Source of the DNA: Crossaster papposus
Lineage: Eukaryota; Echinodermata; Asteroidea; Velatida; Solasteridae
DNA length: 64,000 bases
Reading direction: 5' to 3'
Assembly (NCBI GenBank): GCA_037893245.1
Contig: JBAIAA010000648.1
Span: 1-64,000, forward strand
Shown here: positions 28,995-41,086 of the stretch, piece by piece
How positions within the stretch are numbered: position 1 is the first letter of the stretch
How the letters are laid out: every line of letters begins with the position of its first letter
Program-made: the position numbers and the translations under genes
The notes under the pieces: model-generated
What the model was told of the DNA's origin: nothing
The model's database searches: none
Seen by the model: only the letters and a program-made list of their open reading frames with translations

Positions 28995-31900
28995 TAATGA
29001 CATGATGGTACTCTCGACTCGGAGTGACAAAGTAGACACTGTCTTGGTCAGTACCCGAGAGTTTGTTGACCACAACCTCGGTCTGCCTCAGGGATAATTA
29101 TTTTCTTGAAAGTGATTTCATTTTCCATTACAAATAGTTACGCAGAGTGGTGCCGGGGAGCGTGATGGCCATAACCAGAGGCCCGAGGACCGAAACCTCG
29201 CTCTGCTAAAGAGGTATTTTTGCTCTTCATGTTATTCAAATTTAATAATTATTTTAGAATGTTTTAGAATTTCCTGCTTTTATTTTGTTTGTTGTTTTTC
29301 TAAATTTACATGAGCATGGTGGCGCAGTGGATGCTTGCTGGGCCTATACCCAGAGTGCCGAGGATCAAAACCTCGTTCCTGCTGCCTAATAAGTTTTATG
29401 GTATGACTTGAATACTCGACTCAGAGTGACAAAGTAGACCCTTTCTTGGTCAGTAACCGAGAGTTCGTGATCACAAGCCTCGGTCTTGCTCAGGATAATT
29501 TTTGTATTTGATAGGGAATTCATTTTCATTAAAAATAGTTACGCAGAGTATGAGCAGCGGGAGCTTGATGGGCCTATAGCCCAGAGGTCCGAGGACCAAA
29601 AACCTCGCTTTGCTAACTAGGTAATTTTGCTTCCAAACTGCTATTCCACATTTAATAAATATTGTAGAATGTTTTTAGAATGTCTGCTTTAATTGGTTTG
29701 CATTTTCTAAATTACATGAGTCATACTGGCGCAGTTGAAGCGTGCTGGGCCCATAACCCAGAGGTCCGAGGATCGACCTCGCTCTGCTAACAATTTTTGG
29801 TATGGACATGAGAGTACTCGACTACGGAGTGACAAAGTAGGACACTTTCTTGGTCAGTACCCGAGAGTTTGGTTGACCACATCCTCGGTCTGCTCAGGAT
29901 AATATTTTCTGAAAGTGATTTCATTTTCATTACAAATATGTTACGCATGAGTGGTGCCGTGGGAGCGTGATGGGCCCATAGCCCAGAGGTCCGAGGACCA
30001 AAACCTCGCTTTGCTAACTAGGTATTTTTGCTTCACTGCTATTCACATTTAATAAATATTGTAGAATATTTTTAGAATGTCTGCTTTAATTTTGTTTGCA
30101 TTTTCTAAATTACATGAGGCATAGTGGCGCAGTTGAAGCGTGCTGGGCCCATAACCCAGAGGTCCGAGGATCGAAACCTCCCCTCTGCTAAACAAGTTTT
30201 TGGTTATGACATGAGGTACTCGACTCGGAGTGGCAAAGTAGACACTTTCTTGGTCAGTACCCGAGAGTTTGGTTGACCACAACCTCGGTCTGCTCAGGAT
30301 AATTATTTTCTTGAAAGTGATTTCATTTTCATTACAATAGTTACGCAGAGTGGTGCCGTGGGAGCGTGATGTGGCCCATAACCAGAGGCCCGAGGACCGA
30401 AACCTCGCTCTGCTAAAGAGGTATTTTTGCTTCATGTTATTCAAATTTAATAATTATTTTAGAATGTTTTAGAATGTCTGGGGCTTTTATTTTGTTTGTG
30501 TTTTTCTAAATTTGTACATTGAGGCATGGTGGCTGCAGGGGAAGCTTGCTGGGCCTATAACCCAGAGTGCCGAGGATCAAACATCGTTCTGGCTAGCTAA
30601 TAAGTATTTTGGTATGACTTGAAGTACTCGACTCAGAGTGACAAAGTAGACCCTTATCTTGGTCAGTACCGAGAGTTCAGATGATCACCTAACACTCGGT
30701 CTGCTCAGGATAATTTTGTATTGATAGGTATTTTCAATATATCAATAATAAATAGTTACGCAGAGTAGTGCAGCGGGAGCGTGATGGCGCCATAGCCCAG
30801 TGGTCCGAGGGACCAAACCTCGCTTTGCTAACTAGGTATTTTTGCTTCACTGCTATTCACATTTAATAAATTGTAGAATGTTTTTAGATGTCTGCTTTAA
30901 TTTTGTTTGCATTTTCTAAATTTACAATTGCATAGTGCGCAGTGAAGCGTGCTGGGCCCATAACCCAGAGGGTCCGAGGATCGAAACCTCGCTCTGCTAA
31001 CATGTTTTTGAATGACATGAGGTACTCGACTCGGAGTGACAAAGTAGGACACTTTCTTGGTCAGTACCCCGAGAGTTTGGTTGACACAACATCTCGGTCT
31101 GCTCAGGATAATTATTTCTTGAAAGTGATTCCATTTTCATTACAAATAGTTACGCAGAGTGTGGACGTGGTGAGCTTGATGGGCCCATAACCCAGAGCCG
31201 CAAGGACCCGAAACCTCGCTCTGCTAAAGAGGTATTTTTGCTTCACTGTTATTCATTTAATTATTATTTTAGAAATGTTTTTAGAATGTCTGCTTTTATT
31301 TTGTTTGTTGTTTTCTAAATTTCATGAGGCATGGTGCGCAGTGGAAGCTTGCTGGTGCTATACCCAGAGATGCCGAGTATCAAAACCTCGTTCTGCTGCT
31401 AATAAGTTTTTGGTATGACTTGAAGTACTCGGACTCAGAGTAGACCAAAGTAGACCCTTTCTGGTCAGTAACAGAGAGTTCGGATGATCACAAACCTCGG
31501 TCCTGCTCAGGATAATTTTGTATATTTGATATAGGGATTTCATTTTATTAAAATAGTTACGCAGAGTAGTGCAGCGGGAGCGTGGATGGTCCCAGAGCCC
31601 AGAGGTCCGAGGTCCAAAACCGCGCCTTTGCTAACTAGGTATTTTTGCTTCACTGCTATTCACCATATTAATAAATATTGTAGAATGTTTTTAGAATGTC
31701 TGCTTAATTTTGTTTGCATTTTCTAAATTTACATGAGGCATAGTGGCGCAAGTGAAGCGTGCTGGGCCATAAACCCAGAGTCCGAGGATCGAATCCTCGC
31801 TCTGCTAACAAGTTTAGGTATGACATGAGGTACTCCGACTCGGAGTGACAAAGTAGACACTTCTTGGTCAAGTACCCGAGAGTTTGGTTGACCACTAACC

Positions 31901-33544
31901 TCGGGTCCTGCTCAGGATAATATTTTCTTGAAAGTGATTTCATTTTTCAATTTCAAATAGTTACGCAGAGTGGTGCCGTGGGAGCGTGATGGGCCCATAA
32001 CCCAGAGCCCGAGGACCGAACCCTCGCTCTGCTAAAGGAGGTATTTTTGCTTCACTGTTATTCAAAATTTAATAATTATTTTAGATGTTTTTAGAATGTC
32101 TGCTTTTATTTTGTTTGCATTTTCCTAAATTTACATGAGGCATAGTGGCGCAGTTGAAGGCGTGCTGGGCCCATAACCCAGAGGTCCGAGTATCGAAACC
32201 TCGCACATGCTAACAAGTTTTGGTATGACATGATGTACTCGACACGAGGTGACAAAGTAGACGCTTTCTTGGTCAGTACCCGAGAGTATTGGTTGACCAC
32301 AACCTCGGTCTGCCTCAGGGATATTTATTTTCCTTGAAAGTGATTTCCATTTTCATTACAAATAGTTACGCAGAGTGGTGCCCGTGGGAGCGTGATGGCC
32401 CATAACCAGAGGCCCGAGGCCCGAAACCTCGCTCTGCTAAAGAGGTATTTTTGCTTCACTGTTATTCAAATTTATAATTATTTTAGAATGTTTTTAGAAT
32501 GTCTACTTTTATTTGTTTTTGTTTTTCTAAATTTACATAAGGGCATGTGGCGCAAGTGGAAGTTGCTGGGCCCTATACCCAGAGTGCCGAGATCAAAACT
32601 CGTCTGCAGCAATAAAAAGTTTTTGGTATAGGACTTGAAGTACTCGACTCAGAGTTACAAAGTAGACCCTTTCTGGTCAGTACCGAGAGTTCGGGATGAT
32701 CACAACCATCGGTCTGCTCAGGATAATTTTGTATTTGATAGGGATTTCATTTTCATTAAAAATAGTTACGCAGAGTGGTGCCGTGGAGCGTGGAATAGGC
32801 CCATAACCCAGAGGCCCGACGGACCGAAAACCTCGCTCTGCTAAAGAGTATTTTTGCTTCACTCGGTTATTCCAAATTTATTAATATTTTAGAATGTTTT
32901 TTAGAATGTCTGCTTTTACTTTTGTTTGTTGTTTTTCTAAATTTACATGAGGCATGGTGGCGCAGTGGAAGCCTTGCTGGGCCCTATAACCAGAGTGCCG
33001 AGGATCAAAACCTCGTTCTGCTGCAAATAAGTTTTTGGTATGACTTGAGTACCGACTCAGAGTGACAAAGTAGACCCTTTCTTGGTCAGTAACCGAGAGT
33101 TCGGATGATCACAACCTCGGTCTGCTAGGATAATTTTGTATTTGATAGGGATTTCATTTTCATTAAATAATAGTTACGCAGAGTAGTGCAGCGGGAGCGT
33201 GATTGGCACCATAGGCCTAGAGGTCCGAGGACCAAAACCTCGCTTTGCTAACTAGGTATTTTTGCTTCACTGCTTATTCCATTTAATAAATATTGTAGAA
33301 ATGTTTTTAGAATGTCTGCTTTAATTTTGTTTGCATTTTCTAAATTTACATGAGGGCATAGTGCGCAGTTGAAGCGTGCTGGGCCATAACCCAAGAGGTC
33401 CGAGGATCGAAACCTCGCTCTGCTAAACAAAGTTTTTGGTATGACATGAGGTACTCGACTCGGAGTGACAAGTAGACACTTTCTTGTTCAGTACCCGAGA
33501 GTTTGGTTGACACAACCTCGGTCCTGCTCAGGATATTGATTTTT

Positions 33545-33550
33545 CCCCCC
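33545..33550. other. C6 burst in the A spacer (left arm)
   Basis: Sits inside the normal ttttcttgaaag motif; absent at the mirrored right-arm site near 41,745. Confidence 0.65.
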
Positions 33551-35280
33551 TTGAAAGTGATTACATTTTCATTACAAAAAGTTCGCAGAGTGGTGCCGCT
33601 GGGAGCGTGATTGGGCCCATAACCCGAGGGCCGGAGGTACCGAAAACCTCGCTCCTGCTAAAGAGGTATTTTTGCTTCACTGTTATTCAAATTTAATAAC
33701 TATTTTAGAATGTTTTTGGAATGTACTGCTTTTATTTAGTTTGTTGTTTTTCTAAAATTTACATGAGGCTATGGTGGCGCATGTGGAGCTTGCTGGGCCT
33801 ATAACCCAGAGTGCCGAGGATCAAAACCTCGTTTCTGCTGCTAATACGTTTTTGGTAGACTTGAAGTACTCGACTCAGAGTGACAAGTAGACCCTTTCTT
33901 GGTCCGTAACCGAGAGTTCGGATGATCACAACCTCTCGTCTGCACAGGGAATAAATTTGTATTGATAGGGATTTCATTTTCATTAAAAATAGTTACGCAG
34001 TAGTTAGTGCAGGGGAGAGGTTAGTGATGGGCCCATAGCCCAGAGGTCGAGACCAAAACCTCGCTTTGCTACTAGGTATTTTTGCTTCACTGCTATTCAC
34101 ATTTAATAAATATCTGTAGGAATGTTTTTAGAAGGTCTGCTTTAATTTTGTTTGCAATTTTCTAAATTTACATGAGGCATAGTAGCCGCAGTTGAAGCGG
34201 CTGGGCCATAACCCAGAGGTTCCGAGGATCGAAACTCGCTCTGCTAACAAGTTTTTGGTATGACATGAGGTACTCGATCGGAGTGACAAAGTAGAAACTT
34301 TCTTGGTCAGTACCCGAGAGTTTGGTTGACCACAACCTCGGTCTGTCAGGATAATTATTTTCTTGAAAGTGATTTCATTTTCATTAAAATAGTTACGCGA
34401 GTGTGCCGTGGGAGCGTTGAGGGCCCATAACCCAGAGGCCCGAGGACGAAACCTCGCTCTGCTAAAGAGGTATTTTTGGCTTCACTGTTATTCAATGTAA
34501 TAATTATTTTATGAATGTTTTTAGAATGTTGCTTTTTATTATTGTTTGTTGTTTTTCTAAATTTACATGAGGATGGATGGCGCAGTGGAAGCTTGCTGGC
34601 CTATACCAGAGTGCGAGGATCAAAACCTCGTTCTGCTGCTAATAGTTTATGGTATGCACTTGAAGTACTCGACTTCAGAGTGACAATAGTAGACCCTTTC
34701 TTGGCTCAGTACCGAGAGTTCGGATGATCACAACTCTGTCTGCTCAGGATAATTTTGTATTTGATAGGGATTTCATTTTCATTAAAAATAGGTACGCAGA
34801 GTAGTGCAGCGGGAGGCGTGATGTGCCTATAGCCCAGAGGTCCGAGGACCAAAACTCGCATTTTGCTAACTAGGTATTTTTGCTCACTGCTATTAACATT
34901 TAATAAATATTGTAGAATGTTTTTAGAATGTCTGCGTTAATTTTGTTTGCATTTATCTAAATATACATGAGGCATAGTGGCGCAGTTGAAGCGTGCTTGG
35001 CCCATAACCCAGAGTCCGAGGATCGAAACATCGCTCTGCTAACAAGTTTTGGTATGACATAGGTACTCGACTCGGGAGTGACAAAGTAGACACTTTCTTG
35101 GTCAGTACCCGAAAGTTTGGTTGACCACAACCTCGGTCTGCTCAGGATAAATTATTTTCTGAACGTGATTCATTTTCATTACAAATAGTTCCGCAGAATT
35201 GGAGCCGTGGGAGCGTGATGGGCCCCATACCACAGAGGCCCGAGGGACCGAAACCTCGCTCTGCTAAAGAGGTATTTTTG

Positions 35281-35302
35281 ATTTTTTTTTTTTTTTCTTT
35301 TT
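35281..35302. other. T15 burst after unit 3 (left arm)
   Basis: Expands the normal tatttttgcttc terminator region. The mirrored right-arm site near 40,030 has the ordinary T5. Confidence 0.7.
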
Positions 35303-36377
35303 CCTTCACTGTTATTCAAATTTATAATTTATTTTTGAATGTTTTTAGAATGTCTGCTTTTAATTTGTTTGTTGTTTTTCCTAAATTTTACATGAGGCAT
35401 GGTGGCGCAGTGCGAGCTTGTGGTGCTCTTAACCCAGAGTGCCGAGGATCAAAAAACCTCGTTCTGCTGCTAATAAGTTCTTTGGTATGATTGAAGTACT
35501 CGACTCAGAGTGACAATAGTAGACCCTTTCTTGGTCAGTAACCGAGAGTTCGGATGATCACAACTCGGTCTTGCTCTGGATAATTTTGTATTTGATAGGG
35601 ATTTCATTTTCATTAAAAATAGTTACGAGAGTAGTGCAGCGGGAGCGTGATGGGCCCATAGCCCAGAGGTCCGAGGACAAAACCTACGCTTTGCTAACTA
35701 GGATTTTTGCTTTCCACTGCTATTCACATTTAATAACATATATTGTAGAATGTTTTTATGAATTGTCTGCTTTAATTTTGTTTGCATTGTCTAAATATAC
35801 ATGAGGCATAGTGGGCAGTTGAAGCGTGCTGGCCCATAACCCAGAGGTCGAGGATCGAAAACCTCGCTCTGCTAACAAGTTTTTGGTATGACATGAGGTA
35901 CTCGACTCGGAGTGGACAGTAGACACTTTTCTTGGTCAGTACCGAGAGTTTGGTTCGACCACAACCTCGGTCTGCTCAGGAATACTTTTTTTCTTGAAAA
36001 GTGATTTCATTTTCATTCAAATAAGTTACGCAGACGTGGTGCGTGGGAGGCGTGATGGGACATACACCCAGAGGCCCGAGGACCGAACCTCGCTCTGCTT
36101 AAAGGAGGTATTATTGCTTCACTGTTATTCAAATTTAAATAATTATTTTAGAATGTTTTTAGATTGTCTGCTTTTATATTGTTTGTTGTTTTTCTAAATT
36201 AACATGAGGCATGGTGGCGCAGGGGAAGCTTGCTGGGCCTATAACCCCAGAGTGCCGAGGATCAAAACCTCGTTCTGCTGCTAATATGTTTTTGGTATTA
36301 ACTTGAAGATACTCGACCTCAGAGTGACAAAGTAGGACCCTTTCTTGGCTGTAACCGAGAGTTCGGATGATCAACAA

Positions 36378-36392
36378 CCCCCTTTTTTTTTT
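36378..36392. other. C5-T10 burst in unit 6 (left arm)
   Basis: Interrupts caacctcggtctgc of the relic tRNA; absent at the mirrored right-arm site near 38,965. Confidence 0.7.
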
Positions 36393-37670
36393 CGGTTGCC
36401 TCAGGATAATTTGTATTTGATAGGGATTTCATTTTCATTAAATAGTTACGACAGAGTAGTGCAGCGGGAGCGTGTTGGGACTATAGCCAGAGGTCCGAGG
36501 ACCAAAACCTCGCTTTTGCTAAATAGGTATTTTTGCTTCACTGCTATTCACATTTAAAAATATTGTAGAATGTTTTAGATGTCTGCTTTAATTTTGTTTG
36601 CATTTTCTAAATTTACTATGGAGGCATAGTGGCGCCAGTTGAAGAGTGCTGGGCCCTTACCCAGAGGTCCGAGGAATCGAACCTCGCTCTGCTAACAAGT
36701 TTTTGGTATGACATGAGGTACTCGACTCGGAGTGACAAAGTAGACCTTTCTTTGGTCAGTACACCGAGAGGTTTGGTTGAGCACAACCTCGCTCTGCTCA
36801 GGATAATTATTTTTCTGAAAGTGATTTCATTTTCATTACAAATAGTTACGCAGAGTGGTGCCGTGGTGAGCGTGATGGGCCCATAACCAGAGGCCCGAGG
36901 GACCGAACCTCTCGCTCTGCTAAAGGGTATTTTTTGCTTCAACTGTTTTTCAAATTTAATAATTATTTTAGAAATGTTTTTAGAATGTCTGCATTTTTAT
37001 TTTGTTTGTTGTTTTCTAAATTTCACTGAGTATGGAGGCCGCAGTGGAGCTTGCTGGGCTATAACCCAGAGTAACGAGTATTAAAACCTCGTTCTGCTGC
37101 AATAATTTTTTGGTATGAATTGAAGTACTCACACAGAGTGACAAAAGTGGACCTTTCTTGGTCAGTACACGAGAGTCAGATGATCACAACCTCGGTCTGC
37201 TCAGGATAATTTTGTATTTGATAGGGATTTCATTTTCATTAAAAAATAGTTACGCAGAGTAGTGCAGGGGAGCGAGATGGCCCATAGCCCAGAGGTCCGA
37301 GGACCAAAAACCTCGCTTTGCCTAACTAGGTATTTTTGCTTCACTGCTATTCACATTTAATAAATATTGTACAATGTTTTTAGAATGTCTGCTTTAATTT
37401 TGTTTGATTTTCTAAATTTACAATGAGGGCATAGTGGCGCTCAGTTGAAGCGTGCTGGGCCCATAACCAGAGGTCGAGGATCGAAACACTCGTCTGCTAA
37501 ACAAGTTTTTGGTATGACATGAGGTACTCGACTCGGAAGTGACAAAGTCGACACTTTCTTGGTCAGTACCCGAGAGTTGGTTGACCACAACTCGGTCTGC
37601 TCAGGATAATTATTTTCTTGAAAGTGATTTCATTTTCATTACAAATAGTTACGCAGAGTGGTGCCGTGGG

Positions 37671-37684
37671 AGGCGGTGATGGGC
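37671..37684. other. Fold-back turn: 14-nt loop of a giant inverted repeat
   Basis: The left-arm motif gccgtggg (37,663-37,670) faces its reverse complement cccacggc (37,685-37,692). The 14 intervening bases continue the left arm for a few bases, as far as gatgggc, before the sequence reverses. The turn lies inside a unit-3 tRNA. The expected right-arm bases atcacgct are missing, consistent with the CCC of gggccc annealing back to the GGG just upstream and priming synthesis. Confidence 0.85.
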
Positions 37685-37930
37685 CCCACGGCACCACTCT
37701 GGCGTAACTATTTGTAATGAAAAATGAAATCACACTTTCAAGAAAATAATTATCCTGAGCAGACCGAGGTTGTGGTCAACCAAACTCTCGGGTACGACCA
37801 AGAAAGTGTCTACTTTGTCACTCCGAGTCGAGTACCTCATGTCATACCAAAAACTTGTTAGCAGAGCGAGGTGTTTCGATCCTCGGACCTCTGGGTTATG
37901 GGCCAGCACGCTTCAACTGCGCCACTATGC
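37685..37930. other. Residual noisy zone next to the fold-back
   Basis: The first ~250 bases of the right arm still carry left-arm-style errors: an extra g in ctctggcgtaac, an extra a in gaaaaatg, an extra ca before ctttcaag, a lost t in gggtacgacc, an extra gt in gaggtgtttcg and lost c in gggccagc. They stop abruptly further right. This looks like consensus quality rising as read coverage starts, not a biological boundary. Confidence 0.7.
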
Positions 37931-37931
37931 C
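37859..37931 (-). tRNA. iMet-like unit 1, first copy after the turn
   Basis: Lies in the residual noisy zone: two extra bases (gt) in the T-arm and one C lost in the anticodon stem, so the true unit is probably consensus. Confidence 0.55.
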
Positions 37932-38660
37932 TCATGTAAATTTAGAAAATGCAAACAAAATTAAAGCAGACATTCTAAAAACATTGTACAATATTTATTA
38001 AATGTGAATAGCAGTGAAGCAAAAATACCTAGTTAGCAAAGCGAGGTTTTGGTCCTCGGACCTCTGGGCTATGGGCCCATCACGCTCCCGCTGCACTACT
38101 CTGCGTAACTATTTTTAATGAAAATGAAATCCCTATCAAATACAAAATTATCCTGAGCAGACCGAGGTTGTGATCATCTGAACTCTCGGTTACTGACCAA
38201 GAAAGGGTCCACTTTGTCACTCTGAGTCGAGTACTTCAAGTCATACCAAAAACTTATTAGCAGCAGAACGAGGTTTTAATACTCGGTACTCTGGGTTATA
38301 GGCCCAGCAAGCTTCCACTGCGCCACCATACCTCATGTAAATTTAGAAAAACAACAAACAAAATAAAAGCAGACATTCTAAAAACATTCTAAAATAATTA
38401 TTAAATTTGAATAACAGTGAAGCAAAAATACCTCTTTAGCAGAGCGAGGTTTCGGTCCTCGGGCCTCTGGGTTATGGGCCCATCACGCTCCCACGGCACC
38501 ACTCTGCGTAACTATTTGTAATGAAAATGAAATCACTTTCAAGAAAATAATTATCCTGAGCAGAGCGAGGTTGTGCTCAACCAAACTCTCGGGTACTGAC
38601 CAAGAAAGTGTCTACTTTGTCACTCCGAGTCGAGTACCTCATGTCATACCAAAAACTTGT

Positions 38661-38731
38661 TAGCAGAGCGAGGTTTCGATCCTCGGACCTCTGGGTATGG
38701 GCCCAGCACGCTTCAACTGCGCCACTATGCC
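38661..38731 (-). tRNA. iMet-like unit 1, 71 nt
   Basis: One base is missing from the anticodon loop. The mirrored left-arm unit near 36,650 is also one base short there, so this is likely a genuine variant and a broken tRNA. Confidence 0.6.
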
Positions 38732-39460
38732 TCATGTAAATTTAGAAAATGCAAACAAAATTAAAGCAGACATTCTAAAAACATTCTACAATATTTATTA
38801 AATGTGAATAGCAGTGAAGCAAAAATACCTAGTTAGCAAAGCGAGGTTTTGGTCCTCGGACCTCTGGGCTATAGGCCCATCACGCTCCCGCTGCACTACT
38901 CTGCGTAACTATTTTTAATGAAAATGAAATCCCTATCAAATACAAAATTATCCTGAGCAGACCGAGGTTGTGATCATCCGAACTCTCGGTTACTGACCAA
39001 GAAAGGGTCTACTTTGTCACTCTGAGTCGAGTACTTCAAGTAATACCAAAAACTTATTAGCAGCAGAACGAGGTTTTGATCCTCGGCACTCTGGGTTATA
39101 GGCCCAGCAAGCTTCCACTGCGCCACCATGCCTCATGTAAATTTAGAAAAACAACAAACAAAATAAAAGCAGACATTCTAAAAACATTCTAAAATAATTA
39201 TTAAATTTGAATAACAGTGAAGCAAAAATACCTCTTTAGCAGAGCGAGGTTTCGGTCCTCGGGCCTCTGGGTTATGGGCCCATCACGCTCCCACGGCACC
39301 ACTCTGCGTAACTATTTGTAATGAAAATGAAATCACTTTCAAGAAAATAATTATCCTGAGCAGACCGAGGTTGTGGTCAACCAAACTCTCGGGTACTGAC
39401 CAAGAAAGTGTCTACTTTGTCACTCCGAGTCGAGTACCTCATGTCATACCAAAAACTTGT

Positions 39461-39532
39461 TAGCAGAGCGAGGTTTCGATCCTCGGACCTCTGGGTTATG
39501 GGCCAAGCACGCTTCAACTGCGCCACTATGCC
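39461..39532 (-). tRNA. iMet-like unit 1 with anticodon-stem change
   Basis: Sense anticodon stem is CTTGG instead of CTGGG, breaking one of the three initiator G:C pairs. The following A linker has two extra bases (atat). Confidence 0.65.
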
Positions 39533-40263
39533 TCATGTAAATTTAGAAAATGCAAACAAAATTAAAGCAGACATTCTAAAAACATTCTACAATATATTTA
39601 TTAAATGTGAATAGCAGTGAAGCAAAAATACCTAGTTAGCAAAGCGAGGTTTTGGTCCTCGGACCTCTGGGCTATGGGCCCATCACGCTCCCGCTGCACT
39701 ACTCTGCGTAACTATTTTTAATGAAAATGAAATCCCTATCAAATACAAAATTATCCTGAGCAGACCGAGGTTGTGATCATCCGAACTCTCGGTTACTGAC
39801 CAAGAAAGGGTCTACTTTGTCACTCTGAGTCGAGTACTTCAAGTCATACCAAAAACTTATTAGCAGCAGAACGAGGTTTTGATCCTCGGCACTCTGGGTT
39901 ATAGGCCCAGCAAGCTTCCACTGCGCCACCATGCCTCATGTAAATTTAGAAAAACAACAAACAAAATAAAAGCAGACATTCTAAAAACATTCTAAAATAA
40001 TTATTAAATTTGAATAACAGTGAAGCAAAAATACCTCTTTAGCAGAGCGAGGTTTCGGTCCTCGGGCCTCTGGGTTATGGGCCCATCACGCTCCCACGGC
40101 ACCACTCTGCGTAACTATTTGTAATGAAAATGAAATCACTTTCAAGAAAATAATTATCCTGAGCAGACCGAGGTTGTGGTCAACCAAACTTTCGGGTACT
40201 GACCAAGAAAGTGTCTACTTTGTCACTCCGAGTCGAGTACCTCATGTCATACCAAAAACTTGT

Positions 40264-40335
40264 TAGCAGAGCGAGGTTTCGATCCTCGGACCTCTGGGTT
40301 ATGGGCCAAGCACGCTTCAACTGCGCCACTATGCC
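40264..40335 (-). tRNA. iMet-like unit 1 with anticodon-stem change
   Basis: Shares the CTTGG stem of the copy at 39,461; the left-arm partner near 34,993 has it too (gtgcttggccc). Confidence 0.65.
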
Positions 40336-40827
40336 TCATGTAAATTTAGAAAATGCAAACAAAATTAAAGCAGACATTCTAAAAACATTCTACAATATTT
40401 ATTAAATGTGAATAGCAGTGAAGCAAAAATACCTAGTTAGCAAAGCGAGGTTTTGGTCCTCGGACCTCTGGGCTATGGGCCCATCACGCTCCCGCTGCAC
40501 TACTCTGCGTAACTATTTTTAATGAAAATGAAATCCCTATCAAATACAAAATTATCCTGAGCAGACCGAGGTTGTGATCATCCGAACTCTCGGTTACTGA
40601 CCAAGAAAGGGTCTACTTTGTCACTCTGAGTCGAGTACTTCAAGTCATACCAAAAACTTATTAGCAGCAGAACGAGGTTTTGATCCTCGGCACTCTGGGT
40701 TATAGGCCCAGCAAGCTTCCACTGCGCCACCATGCCTCATGTAAATTTAGAAAAACAACAAACAAAATAAAAGCAGACATTCTAAAAACATTCTAAAATA
40801 ATTATTAAATTTGAATAACAGTGAAGC

Positions 40828-40832
40828 AAAAA
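40828..40832 (-). terminator. T5 Pol III-type terminator of unit 3
   Basis: Five T (sense) lie 9 nt past A73 of unit 3, followed by gcttcactg. Confidence 0.55.
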
Positions 40833-40840
40833 TACCTCTT

Positions 40841-40912
40841 TAGCAGAGCGAGGTTTCGGTCCTCGGGCCTCTGGGTTATGGGCCCATCACGCTCCCACGG
40901 CACCACTCTGCG
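40841..40912 (-). tRNA. Unit 3 (A half): initiator tRNA-Met-like, anticodon CAT (reference)
   Basis: A 72-nt cloverleaf with acceptor CGCAGAG/CTCTGCT (only 1-72 C-U unpaired), D-stem GTGC/GCGT, D-loop CGTGGGA, anticodon stem ATGGG/CCCAG (27-43 mismatch), loop CCCATAA, variable AGGCC, T-arm CGAGG, ACCGAAA, CCTCG, then A73. The acceptor is closer to standard iMet than that of unit 1, but the A-box-like region is worse. T-loop position 55 is C instead of T. T5 follows 8 nt downstream. Other pure copies start 224 nt left of each unit 1 whose left neighbour is a B half. Probably a diverged iMet copy; function uncertain. Confidence 0.7.
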
Positions 40913-40961
40913 TAACTATTTGTAATGAAAATGAAATCACTTTCAAGAAAATAATTATCCT
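40913..40961. repeat. A-half spacer between units 3 and 2
   Basis: AT-rich 49-nt spacer. On the tRNA strand it reads from the unit-2 3' end through attattttcttgaaagtg and cattttcattac to unit 3. The T4 run is the only terminator-like run after the unit-2 relic. Confidence 0.6.
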
Positions 40962-41033
40962 GAGCAGACCGAGGTTGTGGTCAACCAAACTCTCGGGTAC
41001 TGACCAAGAAAGTGTCTACTTTGTCACTCCGAG
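40962..41033 (-). pseudogene. Unit 2 (A half): decayed tRNA-iMet relic
   Basis: Aligned to unit 1 over 72 nt without gaps I count about 44 identities. The segments correspond arm by arm: U8-G9, AGTAGAC against AGTTGAA in the D-loop, anticodon stem CTTGG/CCGAG still fully paired (one G-U), and 3' end CCTCG plus TCTGCT intact. D-stem and T-stem no longer pair properly, and the anticodon position reads AGT. Only T4 follows in the downstream spacer. The colinearity suggests a third iMet copy that lost constraint before the A/B duplication, since the B half has a matching relic. Confidence 0.6.
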
Positions 41034-41054
41034 TCGAGTACCTCATGTCATACC

Positions 41055-41059
41055 AAAAA
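41055..41059 (-). terminator. T5 Pol III-type terminator of unit 1
   Basis: A run of five T in the sense strand begins 6 nt beyond A73, the spacing expected for tRNA 3' trailers. It is present in nearly all clean copies; the copy at 53,995 has only T4. Confidence 0.6.
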
Positions 41060-41075
41060 CTTGTTAGCAGAGCGA

Positions 41076-41086
41076 GGTTTCGATCC
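41076..41086 (-). promoter_or_regulatory. Internal Pol III B-box in unit 1
   Basis: Sense GGATCGAAACC spans the T-loop and is the form found in eukaryotic initiator tRNA genes. Units 3, 4 and 5 have one or two changes (GGACCGAAACC, GGACCAAAACC, GGATCAAAACC). Confidence 0.65.

Larger units (their letters stand above)
1..37670 (+). repeat. Left arm: indel-rich copy of the array, tRNA sense on +
   Basis: This is the same A/B array as the right arm in inverse orientation. Scattered one- to three-base insertions and deletions occur in nearly every unit, in tRNA bodies and spacers alike. The changes do not form shared subfamilies, except for the variants also present at the mirrored right-arm position. 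This pattern is typical of raw single-molecule reads rather than of evolutionary decay. Distances from the centre are about 2% longer than in the right arm. Positions from about 11,000 to 37,670 mirror the right arm within the window; 1 to about 11,000 has no partner here. Confidence 0.88.

Noticed and set aside
1..37670. Left arm as an ancient, diverged inverted duplication
   Set aside because: Differences are mostly unshared indels, while rare right-arm variants are still present at mirrored sites; old divergence would erase those and add substitutions instead.
37671..37684. Natural hairpin telomere or palindromic chromosome end
   Set aside because: The turn is inside an ordinary repeat with no terminal motif, and one arm is of read quality; an artefact is simpler, although native-DNA evidence could reopen it.
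39408..39614. A recurrent 60-68 residue open frame starting at GTG, present in nearly every A half of the right arm
   Set aside because: It runs antisense across unit 2 and unit 1, starts at no ATG, has no ribosome or splice context, and repeats only because the satellite repeats. Not a gene.
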